Of a stretch of DNA of 64,000 nucleotides, positions 22,301 through 34,382 are shown one piece after another. The stretch is from Botryococcus braunii. Its lineage: Eukaryota > Chlorophyta > Trebouxiophyceae. The notes below the pieces were generated by a model. It was not told where the DNA came from, did not search any database, and worked only from the letters and a program-made list of their open reading frames with translations. The position numbers were made by a program, and so were the translations under genes. The stretch is taken from contig MVGU01001102.1 in the NCBI GenBank assembly GCA_002005505.1, positions 90,001 through 154,000 of the forward strand, read 5' to 3'. Positions within the stretch are counted from its first letter, which is position 1. Every line of letters starts with the position of its first letter.

Positions 22301-23532
22301 CCCCAGCACACTTACCTGCAGGGTTACTACACCCTCTAGAAATACCTGACAGAAAGTGGCAATCAATGTCTATGGACCTAATCACTGGACTGCCAAGAAC
22401 TAAGGAAGGATATGACGCTATCTGGGTTGCTGTTGATAGGTTGTCAAAGTATGCGCACTTCGCTCCGACGACCACTGACGCAAGTGCAGAAGTGATAGCT
22501 CAACTGTTACGGACCCGGGTTTTCACCTTGCATGGGTTTCCCACTCACATTGTATCTGACAGAGATCCTAGGTGGGTGGGTCGCTTCTGTCAAGAGCTCT
22601 TTCGGTTGACCGGTTGTCGCTCTGCGCTATCTACAGCGTTTCATCCGCAGACCGACGGTCAAACGGAACGAATTAATAGGATTTTGGAGGATTATTTGCG
22701 TCATTACGTCACTGGAAGACACAACGACTGGGATAAACATTTGTGTGAGGCTGAATTTTCTTACAACAACACTTTTCAGCAATCAATCAATACTACTCCA
22801 TTTAGGTTGACTTTCGGTCAGGATCCCACGATTCCCTTCCAGGAAGTCTATGAAGGTGTGACATCTTCTGTACGTGAGTATGTACCGGCAGCAGCAGAGT
22901 TTGTACGAAGGATGAGATGGGATCTAGAAAGAGCGCGGACATGTCTCAAAGCTGCGCAGGACCGCATGAAGGCATATGCGGACGCGAGGAGAAAAGATGC
23001 TCCTATTTTAAAAATAGGCCAACCTGTCCTCCTCTCAACAAAGAATCTGAAATTCAAGCATACTCGGACAAGAAAACTCTTACCTCGGTTTATTGGGCCT
23101 TTTCCCATCGTCCAGGAGGTATCATCGGTAGCTTTCAGAATTAGGCTTCCAAAAACTCTGAGGGTTCATGATGTCTTCCATGTTTCTATGCTTAAGCCTT
23201 ATAAGGAAGGTGGGACGGTACAACCTCCTCCTCTACCTGAGATTATTGATGGAGAAGAGGAGTATGAGGTCGAGGCTGTGCTAGCTCATAGGGAACGAAA
23301 GTTACGAGGTCGAAAAACTGCGCGAGAATATCTTGTAAAGTGGACCGGGTATCAGGATATTCATAATACTTGGGAGCCAGAGGATAACTTAGAACACGCC
23401 AGGGAGGCGTTACAGCGGTACTGGGATTTAACCACGGAGCACAGGCCGGAACAAAAAGAAAAGGTGGACAAGAAACGTAAAGGACGTGGTAAAAATGCTG
23501 AGAAGCAGCGGAAGCGCGCTAGGCGCGCTTAG
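19387..23532 (+). CDS. pol: Gypsy-1 Pol: protease, RT, RNase H, integrase, chromodomain
   Basis: 1,381 residues, in the -1 frame relative to gag, starting inside the gag stop (ATGA at 19387-19390). The protease DTG is at residues 156-158 (ALVDTGATHSFV), RT YLDD at 547-550, and RNase H near VISDASDYGVGAVLLQEGRP. The integrase zinc region has HPGRDRTLELIQRSWWW and CDSCQ. Catalytic residues are D997 (MDLITGLP), D1058 (SDRDPRW) and E1094 (GQTERINR), the D-x61/60-D-x35-E pattern. A C-terminal chromodomain lies at about 1290-1345 (YEVEAVLAHRERK, YLVKWTGYQDIHNTWEPEDN), which in chromoviruses directs integration to marked chromatin. The final Lys/Arg-rich tail could act as a nuclear localisation signal. 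No damage seen. Confidence 0.96.
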   Translation: MSGVREGNLHTFVPWESFHSSIEQRCSEFLHCSFSRGPFDNTLPDGTSKPTFVAVPIGKAEDTLSTFAREQQANKHLSACFLMGSKVAKSKAVYPWLKGMRVILQGTKGPDVPYSYVVYHAGPKFSVSFAQAFSNRHLAMLFHVNCTGVKGVALVDTGATHSFVRLDFLATLGVRLSKKCVDVQLADGQTMRSAGTAKLRVHLSQTYVEQRDFIVCETLLDGVDLILGEDFLKERKALIDYNHGAVHLKPPHSSHYITLLNPLPPSERGTLPAQKVNVISEGQARRAMRKGCPGFWGVVREARSGQDSVCATHYLHRVAVATTEGDNPWDEDSGATGLDLNENSRRVIEGMTDKPQDLKQLLLEFLDVFPEKLPDLPPDRGILHTIPMTPGHTPPCRPTYRLAEPEVAECRRQVEELLAQGFIRPSASPYGSPILFVRKKDGTFRMVIDYRAVNNLTRKDKYPLPRIDDLLDKLQGSKFFTSFDLLSGYHQVRLHESDVPKTAFRTPLGSFEFLVLPFGLTNAPSTFQRLMNSVFHDFIREGFVVVYLDDLLVYSKSREQHLEHLTRILTRLREEKLYAKLSKCEFFADELRYLGHVVGRDGIKVDPAKVRTIVDWPTPTGSTHVRQFLGLANYFRKFVPGYSTLAAPLTRLTGKVPWTWGEAEEHAFQSLKETLSNAPVLALPDSSKPFKVISDASDYGVGAVLLQEGRPVAYFSKKLSNAERNYSTTEKELAGVLYALKEWRCYLLGQTFTVVTDHRANSFLQTQTLLSPRRARWAEFLQLFDIQWEYAPGSTNPADPLSRSPHLAGAHVRALARAQAGVQASVQARAGPLGEHSPPVGVGAMGVGEAADSTTLPTPMDGLRGWGRVLSEAYEIDDWLHRKQNRRKLSFHSGLWKRGARIYVPSHHMSSDGVERNLRREILENLHGPPIVGHPGRDRTLELIQRSWWWPGMAADVADFVAQCDSCQRVKAPAHLPAGLLHPLEIPDRKWQSMSMDLITGLPRTKEGYDAIWVAVDRLSKYAHFAPTTTDASAEVIAQLLRTRVFTLHGFPTHIVSDRDPRWVGRFCQELFRLTGCRSALSTAFHPQTDGQTERINRILEDYLRHYVTGRHNDWDKHLCEAEFSYNNTFQQSINTTPFRLTFGQDPTIPFQEVYEGVTSSVREYVPAAAEFVRRMRWDLERARTCLKAAQDRMKAYADARRKDAPILKIGQPVLLSTKNLKFKHTRTRKLLPRFIGPFPIVQEVSSVAFRIRLPKTLRVHDVFHVSMLKPYKEGGTVQPPPLPEIIDGEEEYEVEAVLAHRERKLRGRKTAREYLVKWTGYQDIHNTWEPEDNLEHAREALQRYWDLTTEHRPEQKEKVDKKRKGRGKNAEKQRKRARRA

Positions 23533-24103
23533 TGCTCTGGCAGGTCGGGTCGGCCCCTCGGTACGTCCTTGGGCCACCTTGGAAGCTCTAAGCTTGGCCC
23601 TTAGAGTGTACCCTGGGGGTATCCCAGTACTAGAGCGCACTCGGATGAATAGGACGTAAGCGGGGTAGAATGTCTACCTCGGGTGCGTGCGGTGATGACC
23701 GCTCACCCTGGACAGGACTCGTCGAGGTAGGGTGTCGTCTACCTCGGGTGCGTGCGGTGCTGACTGCTCACCCTTGTCAGGTTTCGGACGTCAAGCATGT
23801 AATGTCGCGACATCCGTGCTAGCTCGCGCTGTAGCGTAACGCCCGACGCAGATGGGTGGCCCCACTGCCGTTGGGTAGAATTCCTATTGGACAGGACGGG
23901 CGAATTTATGTATGGACGGGACAGCTTTTACATTGTTATACGGACAGGGCTGGACAAGACAGGACAGGGGTCTGGCTTGGGCTGGGGACGCCAGACTAGT
24001 ACCCGCGGACAGGACGTGACAGGACCGTACCTCTGCCAAGTGTGTTAGGTGCGTAGTGTAGTTGTTTAGAGTGAGTCTCCCTCTTGGCCGTGACGTCCAA
24101 GCT
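23533..24103 (+). other. Gypsy-1 3' untranslated region with internal repeats
   Basis: Non-coding between the pol stop and the polypurine tract. It contains a 45-bp direct repeat (23672-23716 and 23737-23781, starting GTCTACCTCGGGTGCGTGCG, period 65). A cluster of GACAGG/GACGGG words follows at about 23889-24025. The same layout is kept in the second copy at 39317-39906, so it is a family feature. Confidence 0.75.
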
Positions 24104-24116
24104 AAGGGGGGGAGGG
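24104..24116 (+). other. Polypurine tract of gypsy-1
   Basis: AAGGGGGGGAGGG lies immediately before the 3' LTR, the normal position of the plus-strand DNA primer. Confidence 0.9.
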
Positions 24117-24415
24117 TGTAACAGGAATAGTCGCGTGTTATAGGAAAATGACCGGACCACGAGGATTTGGACCTCCATAAAGGTCCCTTCGTGAGTTATG
24201 TTCCTCCACGCCAAGAAGTGGCTACTTCACGCGCCAAGGGAGTGACCCCTTACTTGACAAGGCGCATTGGCGATGGAGACAGGGACACACTTAGAACAGG
24301 ATAGAATAAGGCTTTGGCAGAGGAAGGACCGGGCCGGACTGGACGGGTACTGAGGTGGAGCCCAAACAACTTGTAACCATTGTTTTCGCATCCTTTGGCC
24401 GTTTCTACTGTATCA
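24117..24415 (+). repeat. 3' LTR of gypsy-1
   Basis: Same 299 bp as 17544-17842, from TGTAACAGG to CTGTATCA, followed by the GGAAG target duplication. Confidence 0.97.
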
Positions 24416-27015
24416 GGAAGCCTTCCCAAGAGGAGGGCATTCTCATTGTGTCTCCCGAAGCAAGCACGGGAGAGCAGCAGCCGGACCTGGATCAGTCCGG
24501 GGCTCTGGACGCTATTCAACGACTGGCGCGAGGAAGTGCAGACAGCGGACAACACCATCAGATATTAGAGCGAGTACAGCAGTCACTGCGTAACACTCAT
24601 CCGGCTACTACCATTCCGCCTCCGGACGGACTGTCGCGGGCTCAACGCTATGAGCAACGAACTGCGGCTCGAGATATCCTGCTGGCACAGGATAAGGGAG
24701 AGAGCTGTGAGCGAGAGGGGATGACTGAAGGTGACACAGAGTCACAGGGACCAGGGGAAGCGCAGGAATTGGGGCAGGACACCGAGAGACCTGCTTCACT
24801 TGTAAGAGATGAGAGGGGGGCAGTCTCTGATCAGACTGCAGATGGTCCAAGTGAGCTGAGCTGTATGGGTGGGACCTGCTCAGTGCCTGAGAGAAATGTT
24901 AGCGGTGAGAACTCTATCAGTGATGCCCAAGGACAATGTGGTGCCAGCCACGCAAGTGTGGGCCATGCATGGGAGTGTGCTGCTGGGCCTGCGCCCCAGC
25001 GCTCATGTCTAGTAGGGAGCAGACAGAGAGAGAGAGAGACATGGGCACAGCATCAAGATAGACCAAGAGCTCATGCAATGCAGAGTGGTTCACATGTCTG
25101 TGAGAGTCCTGACGGGACTGCAAACCGTCAGCCATGTGAGAGTGTGTCTGAGGAGGTGAATCAGAAGCCAAGACAGTGTGAGAACTCCCCCAATTACAAG
25201 AGCTTTCCGAGAGGTACCTGTGTTTGGGAGGATGATGTGAGAGTGGCTGGCAGCAAGCTTGAGAGGGCAAGCTGTGAGTCTAAGAGAGAGAAAGAGCAGA
25301 GGGAGAGATCTGGATCTTTACCCACAGTCCCCACATGCAGTGCGGCAACATTCAGCGAAAGAGTAGTGGATGATAGTGAGAGTAAGAGTAAGCAAGATCA
25401 GGGGAAGCACACTGGGGTGCGTTTTGGGAAGATTAGTGTGCCTTCAAGTCTAAAGGAGGCCCAGCAGTCCCCACAGTGGGAATACTGGAAGGCTGCAATG
25501 CAGGAGGAGCAAAACTCCTTAGATGCTCATGAGGTGATGGAGTTTGTTCCTAGACCTCGTGGTCACAAAGTAATCCCAGTTCACTAGATTTTCTCAGTGA
25601 AAATGGATGCTCATGGCAATGTGCTTAGGTTCAAGGCCAGGCTGGTGGCTCAAGGGTGTAGGCAAATTCCAGGAGTGGATGTGATGGAGGTATTTGCTCC
25701 CACCAGCAGTTATGGGTCTAGAAGAGCTTTACTGTCAGTGGCTGCACAGGAGGGTCTTGAAATTCACCAGGTGGATGTCAAGACTGCGTTTTTAAATGGT
25801 GAATTAGAGGAGGAGGTCTATGTCACACAACCTCCTGGGTTTGAGAATGGGGATGGGAACACTGTGTGTCGCTTGAAGAAGGCACTGTATGGCCTGAAGC
25901 AAGCTCCAAGGGCATGGCATAAGACCCTTAATGAGAAGCTACATACCATGGGGTATGAGGTGTGCAAGAGTGATGCTGGGGTCTATGTGAAATGTTCTGT
26001 GGATGGAGGGAAATCCTTTGTGCTGATTTATGTTGATGATCTATTGATAGTTTCGAAGGGCATGAGTGAGATTGAGAGAGTGAAAGGGTTGTTGAAGCAG
26101 GAGTTCACCATTCATGATCTAGGAGAGGTGAAAGATTTCTTGGGCTGCCAAGTGATGAGAGATAGAGAGAAAGGGTTGATTTCTTTGAGTTGCATCCCAA
26201 AGATTGATGCCCTAGTTGAGAAATTTGGGCTGGATCTGGAGTCTGTGGGGCCTGACACCCCTATGACTAAGGATTTTGTGGCCACACAGCGACCGATGTC
26301 CAAGGACAACAGTGCCAGCATTGGAGCTGGGAGTCCCTTACCACCAGGGCACAGATATTGTGAGCTGGTTGGGTCACTGTTGTACATTGCAAACACCACA
26401 AGGCCTGATATTTCCCAGGCTGTGGGAGTGCTTTCCAGGTACAGGATTACTCCCACCACTGCTCACTGGAATGAAGCCATCAGAGTGTTGAAATATCTGA
26501 TTGCTACCAGGGATCTTGTGTTAGTACTTGGGGGGAAGGACACAGAGCTGGAGGGCTTTGTGGATGCAGATTATGGTGGTGATCAGGATCACAGGTTTTC
26601 CACTACTGGTTACGTAATTCGTGTGTTTGGAGGAGCTGTAGTTTGGGGAAGCAAGAAGCAGTCTGCAGTGGCCACATCCACTGTAGAGGCTGAGTTTATG
26701 GCGGCAAGTGCAGCTGTCAAAGAGGCAAATTGGATGAAGGGATTCCTGGAAGAAATTGGTATTTCTCCTTGGATTGTGAAGATCCACTGTGATAATCAGG
26801 GATGCATCAATCATCTCAGAAATCCAGTGTTCTCTAAGCATACCAAGCACATTGCAATCAGCTTTCATTTTGCTCGGGAAGCTATTGCATTGGGACAGGT
26901 GGATGTGAAATACGTTCCTTCTGCTAGGAATGTGGCAGATATATTTACCAAGCCATTGACAAGGCAGGTATTTCAGGGCCATCGTGAGGCTCTAGGCTTG
27001 GCCAAGTTTTTGTGA
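24416..27015 (+). pseudogene. Copia B linker, reverse transcriptase and RNase H (second part of pol)
   Basis: Continues the copia B frame after gypsy-1. A hydrophilic linker of about 330 residues (24416-25420) is rich in Glu, Ser and Cys (RGTCVWEDDVRVAGSKLERA). RT follows (VPSSLKEAQQSPQWEYWKAA). A TAG at 25585-25587 replaces the Trp codon of the conserved HWIFSV motif. Beyond it are KARLVAQGCRQIPGVDV, YGSRRALLSVAAQEGLEIHQ, YGLKQAPRAWH, the intact catalytic YVDDLLIVSKG (about 26029), and RNase H (FVDADYGGDQDHRFSTTGY, VATSTVEAEFMAASAAVKEA), ending LGLAKFL at 27015. Apart from the nonsense codon the frame is clean. Confidence 0.93.
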
Positions 27016-27020
27016 GGAAA

Positions 27021-27033
27021 AGTCAAGGGGAAG
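27021..27033 (+). other. Polypurine tract of copia B
   Basis: GTCAAGGGGAAG directly precedes the 3' LTR. The same AAGGGGAAG precedes the LTRs of copia A and C on the minus strand. Confidence 0.88.
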
Positions 27034-27763
27034 TGTTATAATAGTGAAAGAACAAATTAGTGACTTTCCCTCAGAAGAGTAATAGTGGCCAGGCTTCCCT
27101 AAAGCAATCACTGTGAACAATCTTAGAGGTTGAGTAATGGATGGCAGAACTCTAGAGTTCTGCCATAATTGATCTGGACTGATTCCATTTTGGGAGAAAG
27201 AGAGTAATGCAATTTGACGCGTTCTTGCGAGAAAGGATATAGGCAGCAGGCATGAAGGGCTCGGCACTTGTTTGGGACTGAAAGAGCACTCCGGGTGCTT
27301 ATCTCTGATCAGTTGCCACAAGTGTCAACACATAGTCGGGCTCTGCTTGCTCTCCTACACACAGCAAGAGACCCGACCGAGCTTAACACCCTTCGTGCCG
27401 GGACATACAGGTGAAGTGCTGCATCTTAGTGTAAATTGCATGGACAATTGATTAGGAAGAGGTCTAGATAAGCATATTAGAATGTTGCTAATGCTTGGCT
27501 CATCGAACAATGGTGATGCGAACTATCTGTCGATGCTTAGAAGAGGTAGTTTGAATTCCTTGGCGTTGAGAGAGAGCAAGAAGCAATGTAATGACTTGTT
27601 TGGGACTGAAAGAGCACTCCGGGTGCTTATCTCTGATCAGTTGCCACAAGTGTCAACACATAGTCGGGCTCTGCTTGCTCTCCTACACACAGCAAGAGAC
27701 CCGACCGAGCTTAACACCCTTCGTGCCGGGACATACAGGGAACATTACGCCCAGAATTGTACA
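27034..27763 (+). repeat. 3' LTR of copia B
   Basis: 730 bp from TGTTATAATAG to TTGTACA, with one difference from the 5' LTR. It contains the same duplicated blocks at 27266-27411 and 27594-27739, and is followed by the GCTTT target duplication. Confidence 0.96.
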
Positions 27764-29199
27764 GCTTTGCTCAGTGCCCTACGTGTACTCGTCGCTAGGG
27801 TTTCGTGGTTAAATTTTGTAATCTCTTTCACACTCTCTCGCAGGGTCAATACGTGTTTTTGAGCGCGTGATTGATACCTACAACCGCTCCCCTTTCCGTC
27901 CCCATCATATTTTTTCAGACCGGCAATTTATGCAACTCTTTCCACAAAGGAGTCGATCTGTACAACCGTTTATATGGCAAGAAGATCTGCAAGGGGTTGC
28001 CAAATTTCTGACTAGAGCCCCGCACTGGCAGAATGAGTTGTTCCCACTTTGATCCCATTATTTGCATTTGGTCCCACATCGATCCCCCAAGTGCGAAAAT
28101 TCCCGGGATCATTTCCAGGGACTTTTTTGCACAAATCATGTTTCTCTTAATTCTAAATCATATTATACGCATTATATGCTTTTTCCCGAAACATTATACA
28201 CCCCTTCCCTCCAGTCCCAGGGTTAGGGTTCGTTCCATCCATGTTTCTTTGCTGATCCGGATGGGTTTACTATTACTCCTGTTACGCGTGGAGTCGCCTT
28301 CTCTTCCTTCTTCACACGTTCTGCATGAGACGCTAGGTCATATGACTCTACACTCTTTCCATCGGCCAGCACACTAACATTCTATTTCAACATTCCGCTT
28401 TCCCATTAAAAGTAAAGACGTGAATGGAAACACATCAGAAGTGAAAACAAATCTGCCTATCGCCGTTCAGCATCCCTTCCACACCTCGCTTTTGCCGCAC
28501 GTGCAAACCCCTTGACGGGATTACACTGTTTTCTAAACCCAAGGTATGAAATCTTGCACTGTATTTTTTCAGAAAACTTCACGATAGGGACCTTTTCATT
28601 TGAACGACCTTTTGCGCTTGCCTCCCGGTTCCCTTGACCTAATACTCACCAGGACGTTTTTACAACATTTAGGTACCGCTATTGCGACCTTAGGTGCTGC
28701 TGTCACCGCTTTTCCCCACGAGCCGTCTTTATGGTCTGCACAACAAGTACCAAATTTGTGCGCAGGCCCACACGTCCGCACGATCGTTTTCTCTAGGCTT
28801 TTCTTCTTACTAACGAATTTTCTGCCTACAGGTTTTTGAAAAAATACAAGAACCCCTCGTTGGCTCCAATCCCAAAATCCCTGCCCCCTATAAACATTAT
28901 CGCCCCGGCCAGGCGCGCTTCTCGGCTCCACGACCGACTAGGGGCGAGGGATGGGGTTACAGATATTCTTCTCTGCCACTAAAAACATTTAGGCAGTAAA
29001 AGCCTGGCCGGGGCATGTTAGTTCATTGTTTGCTGTGTTTCGTTGGTGGTGGTGGTTGAATTTTGCTCTCTATGGTTGTCGAAAAGCACTACCATCTAGT
29101 CTTTTTGCTTGTTGTTATTGTTTTACTTGTTTACTTGTTGAGTTTATTTACCGAACCCTCTTTCTCTCTCCCTCATTTCTTTGTCAACTGCACCCTTCC
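27764..29199. other. Flank of copia B, probably Penelope-like element 3' region; no gene recognised
   Basis: The sequence resumes the pre-insertion locus after GCTTT. A 61-codon frame at 27867-28052 (MIDTYNRSPFRPHHIFSD) has no recognisable domain. GTGGGATC-type words appear inverted at about 28035-28110. AGGGTTAGGGTT at 28219-28230 is too short to call telomeric. Confidence 0.45.
28902..29014. repeat. 13-bp inverted repeat, stem-loop capable
   Basis: GCCCCGGCCAGGC at 28902-28914 is the exact reverse complement of GCCTGGCCGGGGC at 29002-29014. About 87 bp separate the arms. The role is unknown. Confidence 0.7.
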
Positions 29200-29488
29200 C
29201 CTATCATAAAATCATGCCCTGCCTTCGCTATTCAGACCCCAAACCACCCATCCCCAACCTTCTACGCCTGCCATTTTACACGTAAGTTCAGATTACTAGT
29301 TTTTGGGTCCAGATGGGTTTCCACCACCATCCATCATTTCTACTGCCTGCTACCCACCAGTACCTACCCACCAGTCAGGGTTTCCGTTTGTCGTTACGCC
29401 TTTCGGTTGTCTGGCCCCCGCTCCCTGTCTCTCTCCCTCAGACACCCACACACCCACCCCCACCCACACCCCCACACCACACCCCTAC

Positions 29489-29641
<153 letters not shown>

Positions 29642-30135
29642 TCTATGACACCATCTATCTATGCATACTTCCCCTATCATGCAATACTCCCCGGCTTTCG
29701 CTATTCAGGCACAAACCAGCAGTTCCCACACTTCTCATGGGATTCTACACCAGCCCCTTTACCCACCAGTTCAGATCCCTAATTTTAGGGTCCAGATTAA
29801 TTTTCACCACCATCTATCAATTCTCCAGCTTCCTACCCACCACCCAGGGTTTCCGTTTGTCGTTAGGCCTTACGATTATCTGACAAAATACTGCCCTGCC
29901 TTCGCTATTCAAACCCAAACCACCAGTTCCCAAACATCTCAGGGGATTCTAAATCTGCCACTTTAAACACAAGTTAAAATTACTTTTTTAGGGTCCAGAT
30001 TGATTTTCACCACCATCCATCATTTTCTGCAGCCTGTTACCCACCAGCCAGGATGTACGTTTGTCGTTACGCCTTTCGGTTGTCTGGCACAAGCCCCCTG
30101 TCTCTCTCCCTCCCTCCCTTTCTTCTCCCCCCCCC

Positions 30136-30414
<279 letters not shown>

Positions 30415-30699
30415 ACCTACCTATGACACACCTATCACCACACCTATCTATGCAAATTGCCCATATCATGCAATACTCCCCGCTTTCGCTCTTCAGACCC
30501 AAACAAGCACTTTCCTCACTTCTCATGGGACGCTACAAACGTCTACTTTACCCACACGTTCAGATTCACACTTTTGGGGTCCAGATTAAGTTTCACCACC
30601 ATCCATCATCTCTTCAGCGTGTTACACACCAACCAGGGTTTACGTTTGTCGTTACGCCTTTCGGTTGTCCACCAACAGCCCTTTGTCTCTCTCCCACCT

Positions 30700-30708
<9 letters not shown>

Positions 30709-30756
<48 letters not shown>
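30709..30756. repeat. (CT)n microsatellite
   Basis: CT tract after a C-run at the end of the fourth 230-bp unit. Confidence 0.95.
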
Positions 30757-30758
<2 letters not shown>

Positions 30759-30998
30759 CTTCACAATCGTATGCATACCCTTCCCAAGATCAGGAACTTT
30801 GTGTATTTATGAAGATAAGGTGAGTTCTATTCTCAAATGTTATGCTGGGCAATTGTACAAGACTTGATAACAGAGATCAGCTCAGAAGCTGAATTGTATC
30901 ATCGTGTCTTGTAATATTACTATAAAACATTAATGACCTCTCACGCACGCAGGCGTGTGCGCGTGAGGGTCAGTGAGCAGAGTACTGTTCAGGGTCAG

Positions 30999-31050
30999 TG
31001 TCTGTGTGTGTGTGTGGGGGGGGGGGTGTTTGTGCCCGAGGGTCAGTGTC

Positions 31051-31096
<46 letters not shown>
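30999..31096. repeat. (GT)n and G-run
   Basis: GT and G-run near 30999-31026, then (TG)n at about 31053-31096 ending in CG-rich sequence. Confidence 0.93.
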
Positions 31097-31106
<10 letters not shown>

Positions 31107-31144
31107 CGGGCGCGTGTTATGAGGCCCATGGGTTATTGCATGGG

Positions 31145-31290
31145 GTGTTCTAGCACAAGACACATGGAAGGAGTTGCCCATCGGTACCCGTACCGCATCT
31201 GCGCACACATACAACTGCAGTTGTATGCGTGCGTAGATGCGGTACGAGTACCGATGGGCAACTCCTTGCATGTGTCTTGTGCTGGAACAC
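31145..31290. repeat. 146-bp near-perfect palindrome
   Basis: Two 73-bp arms meet without a spacer at the CTG|CAG centre (31217/31218). The arms differ at five positions by my count. The left arm begins GTGTTCTAGCACAAGACACA; the right arm ends with its complement. The DNA or RNA could fold into one long hairpin. Confidence 0.92.
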
Positions 31291-31331
31291 TACTGTACAG
31301 TTTGTGTGCATAAAAGTTGATGATAACAATG

Positions 31332-31334
<3 letters not shown>

Positions 31335-31404
<70 letters not shown>
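31335..31404. repeat. (TG)n microsatellite
   Basis: TG repeats with one GG interruption near 31367, followed by a copy of the TG-linked unit at 31405-31555. Confidence 0.96.
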
Positions 31405-31411
<7 letters not shown>

Positions 31412-31930
31412 CGCTCGCTATTTAATGAGCCCCCTGCATGCGGTACTGTGGAGTGTTCCGCCACAAGATGTCACGGAGTTGCGCATCGGTACCACTACAC
31501 CGGATGCGCACCCATGCACGCACACCCATACCCTGAGACAGAGGGGGGAGGGGGGGCATAGAAGTTCTGCACACCTTTCGGGATTTTTTCGGGCCTTTTG
31601 CAGCTGCAGGTGGCACCCTTGTAGCAACTGGCTTGTCTTTCCGCTTCCCGGCAGCGGGTCCAGCTTCTTTGGAAGCAGTAGTGGCCGCCCCCCTGTAGAC
31701 AGCCGTTCATGTCACGTGGTAGTCATGGACATGCTGCACCCTATAGGATATATGGCAGCATAGAGAGACAGAGGGGGGTGGGGGAGACACATTGGGAGAG
31801 TAGTTTGAAGCAGCAATAATCACATGTAAACTCAACCACACATCTATGTTTGTTTCCAGGTACATGATTACCTTTCTGGGGGAGCACCGTGGTGTCTTGC
31901 GCTGTAACGATGCGGCAGCAGGAGTGTCAC

Positions 31931-32012
<82 letters not shown>

Positions 32013-32140
32013 CGCGTGCTTTTCAATGAGGCCCCTGGGGGAAACTGTGGGGGTGTTTCAGCTCCTGACATGCATGCACGGAGTTGCGCACTGGTACCCC
32101 GTATGCGCACGCACACCCATACCCAGGGAGAGGGGGGGGG
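31405..32140. repeat. TG-linked dispersed unit, copies at 31405-31555 and 32011-32140
   Basis: After each TG tract comes a unit sharing GCGCTCGC/GCGCGTGC, AATGAGGCCCC-like, GGAGTTGCGCATCGGTACC, ATGCGCAC, CACACCCATACCC and a G-rich end. A third related copy follows the TG tract at 31097-31225 and forms the left arm of the palindrome. Confidence 0.75.
31933..32010. repeat. (TG)n microsatellite
   Basis: TG tract with one GGG interruption, directly upstream of another TG-linked unit. Confidence 0.96.
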
Positions 32141-32531
32141 GGCAAGAAGGGAGCACTGTAACAATGGTTTCACTCACACTACCACCGATGTCCCAACCCT
32201 TTCAAGCCAATGCTTGTAACCCGTAACTCAAATTCCATTTCCATTTCAAATCACCTTGACGAAGACGTTGATAAACATCGGAAAAGCAGGAGGCCAAGGT
32301 ACATGCCAAAAAGATCGACTCCTGGACAGGATGGAAGCACCAGTGGGAAAAAGGGGAAATATCGTAACAGAAAGAAAGATAGGGGGCGAGGGAAGGGAGG
32401 TAGAAGGGGGCAAGAGGGAGAGAGTGAAAAAGGGGGAAAGGGAGAGATGATAGGGGACAGAGCAGGTGGGGGGGGGGGGGCAAACTGTGACAAACAGACA
32501 TGCAATCGCACGCACGCACCCCCCCTCCCCA

Positions 32532-32540
32532 ACACACACA

Positions 32541-32606
<66 letters not shown>
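32532..32606. repeat. (AC)n microsatellite
   Basis: AC tract following a C-rich stretch. Confidence 0.96.

Positions 32607-34382
<1,776 letters not shown>

Larger units (their letters stand above)
17544..24415 (+). mobile_element. Complete Ty3/gypsy chromovirus (gypsy-1), very recent insertion
   Basis: 6,872 bp with 299-bp LTRs at 17544-17842 and 24117-24415 that appear identical. GGAAG at 17539-17543 and 24416-24420 is a perfect target duplication. Both gag and pol are open, and the primer site and polypurine tract are present, so nothing visible prevents activity. The host copia B frame is restored when the element is removed. A second, truncated copy lies at 39020-44676 on the minus strand. 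Confidence 0.97.
13087..27763 (+). mobile_element. Ty1/copia element B, complete ends, carrying two nested insertions
   Basis: Two 730-bp LTRs (13087-13816 and 27034-27763) bound the element. They differ at one position that I can find. Flanking GCTTT at 13082-13086 and 27764-27768 is a perfect 5-bp target duplication. Order: LTR, half-tRNA primer site, ORF1, gag, protease, integrase, linker, RT, RNase H, polypurine tract, LTR. Subtracting the solo LTR (14848-15323) and gypsy-1 (17544-24415) with their target duplications gives about 7.3 kb. It is young by LTR identity but dead: both insertions, a gag frameshift and a TAG in RT disable it. Confidence 0.95.

Noticed and set aside
28219..28230. 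AGGGTTAGGGTT as a telomere repeat next to a Penelope-like relic
   Set aside because: Only two units and not the plant TTTAGGG form; too short to support a telomeric origin.
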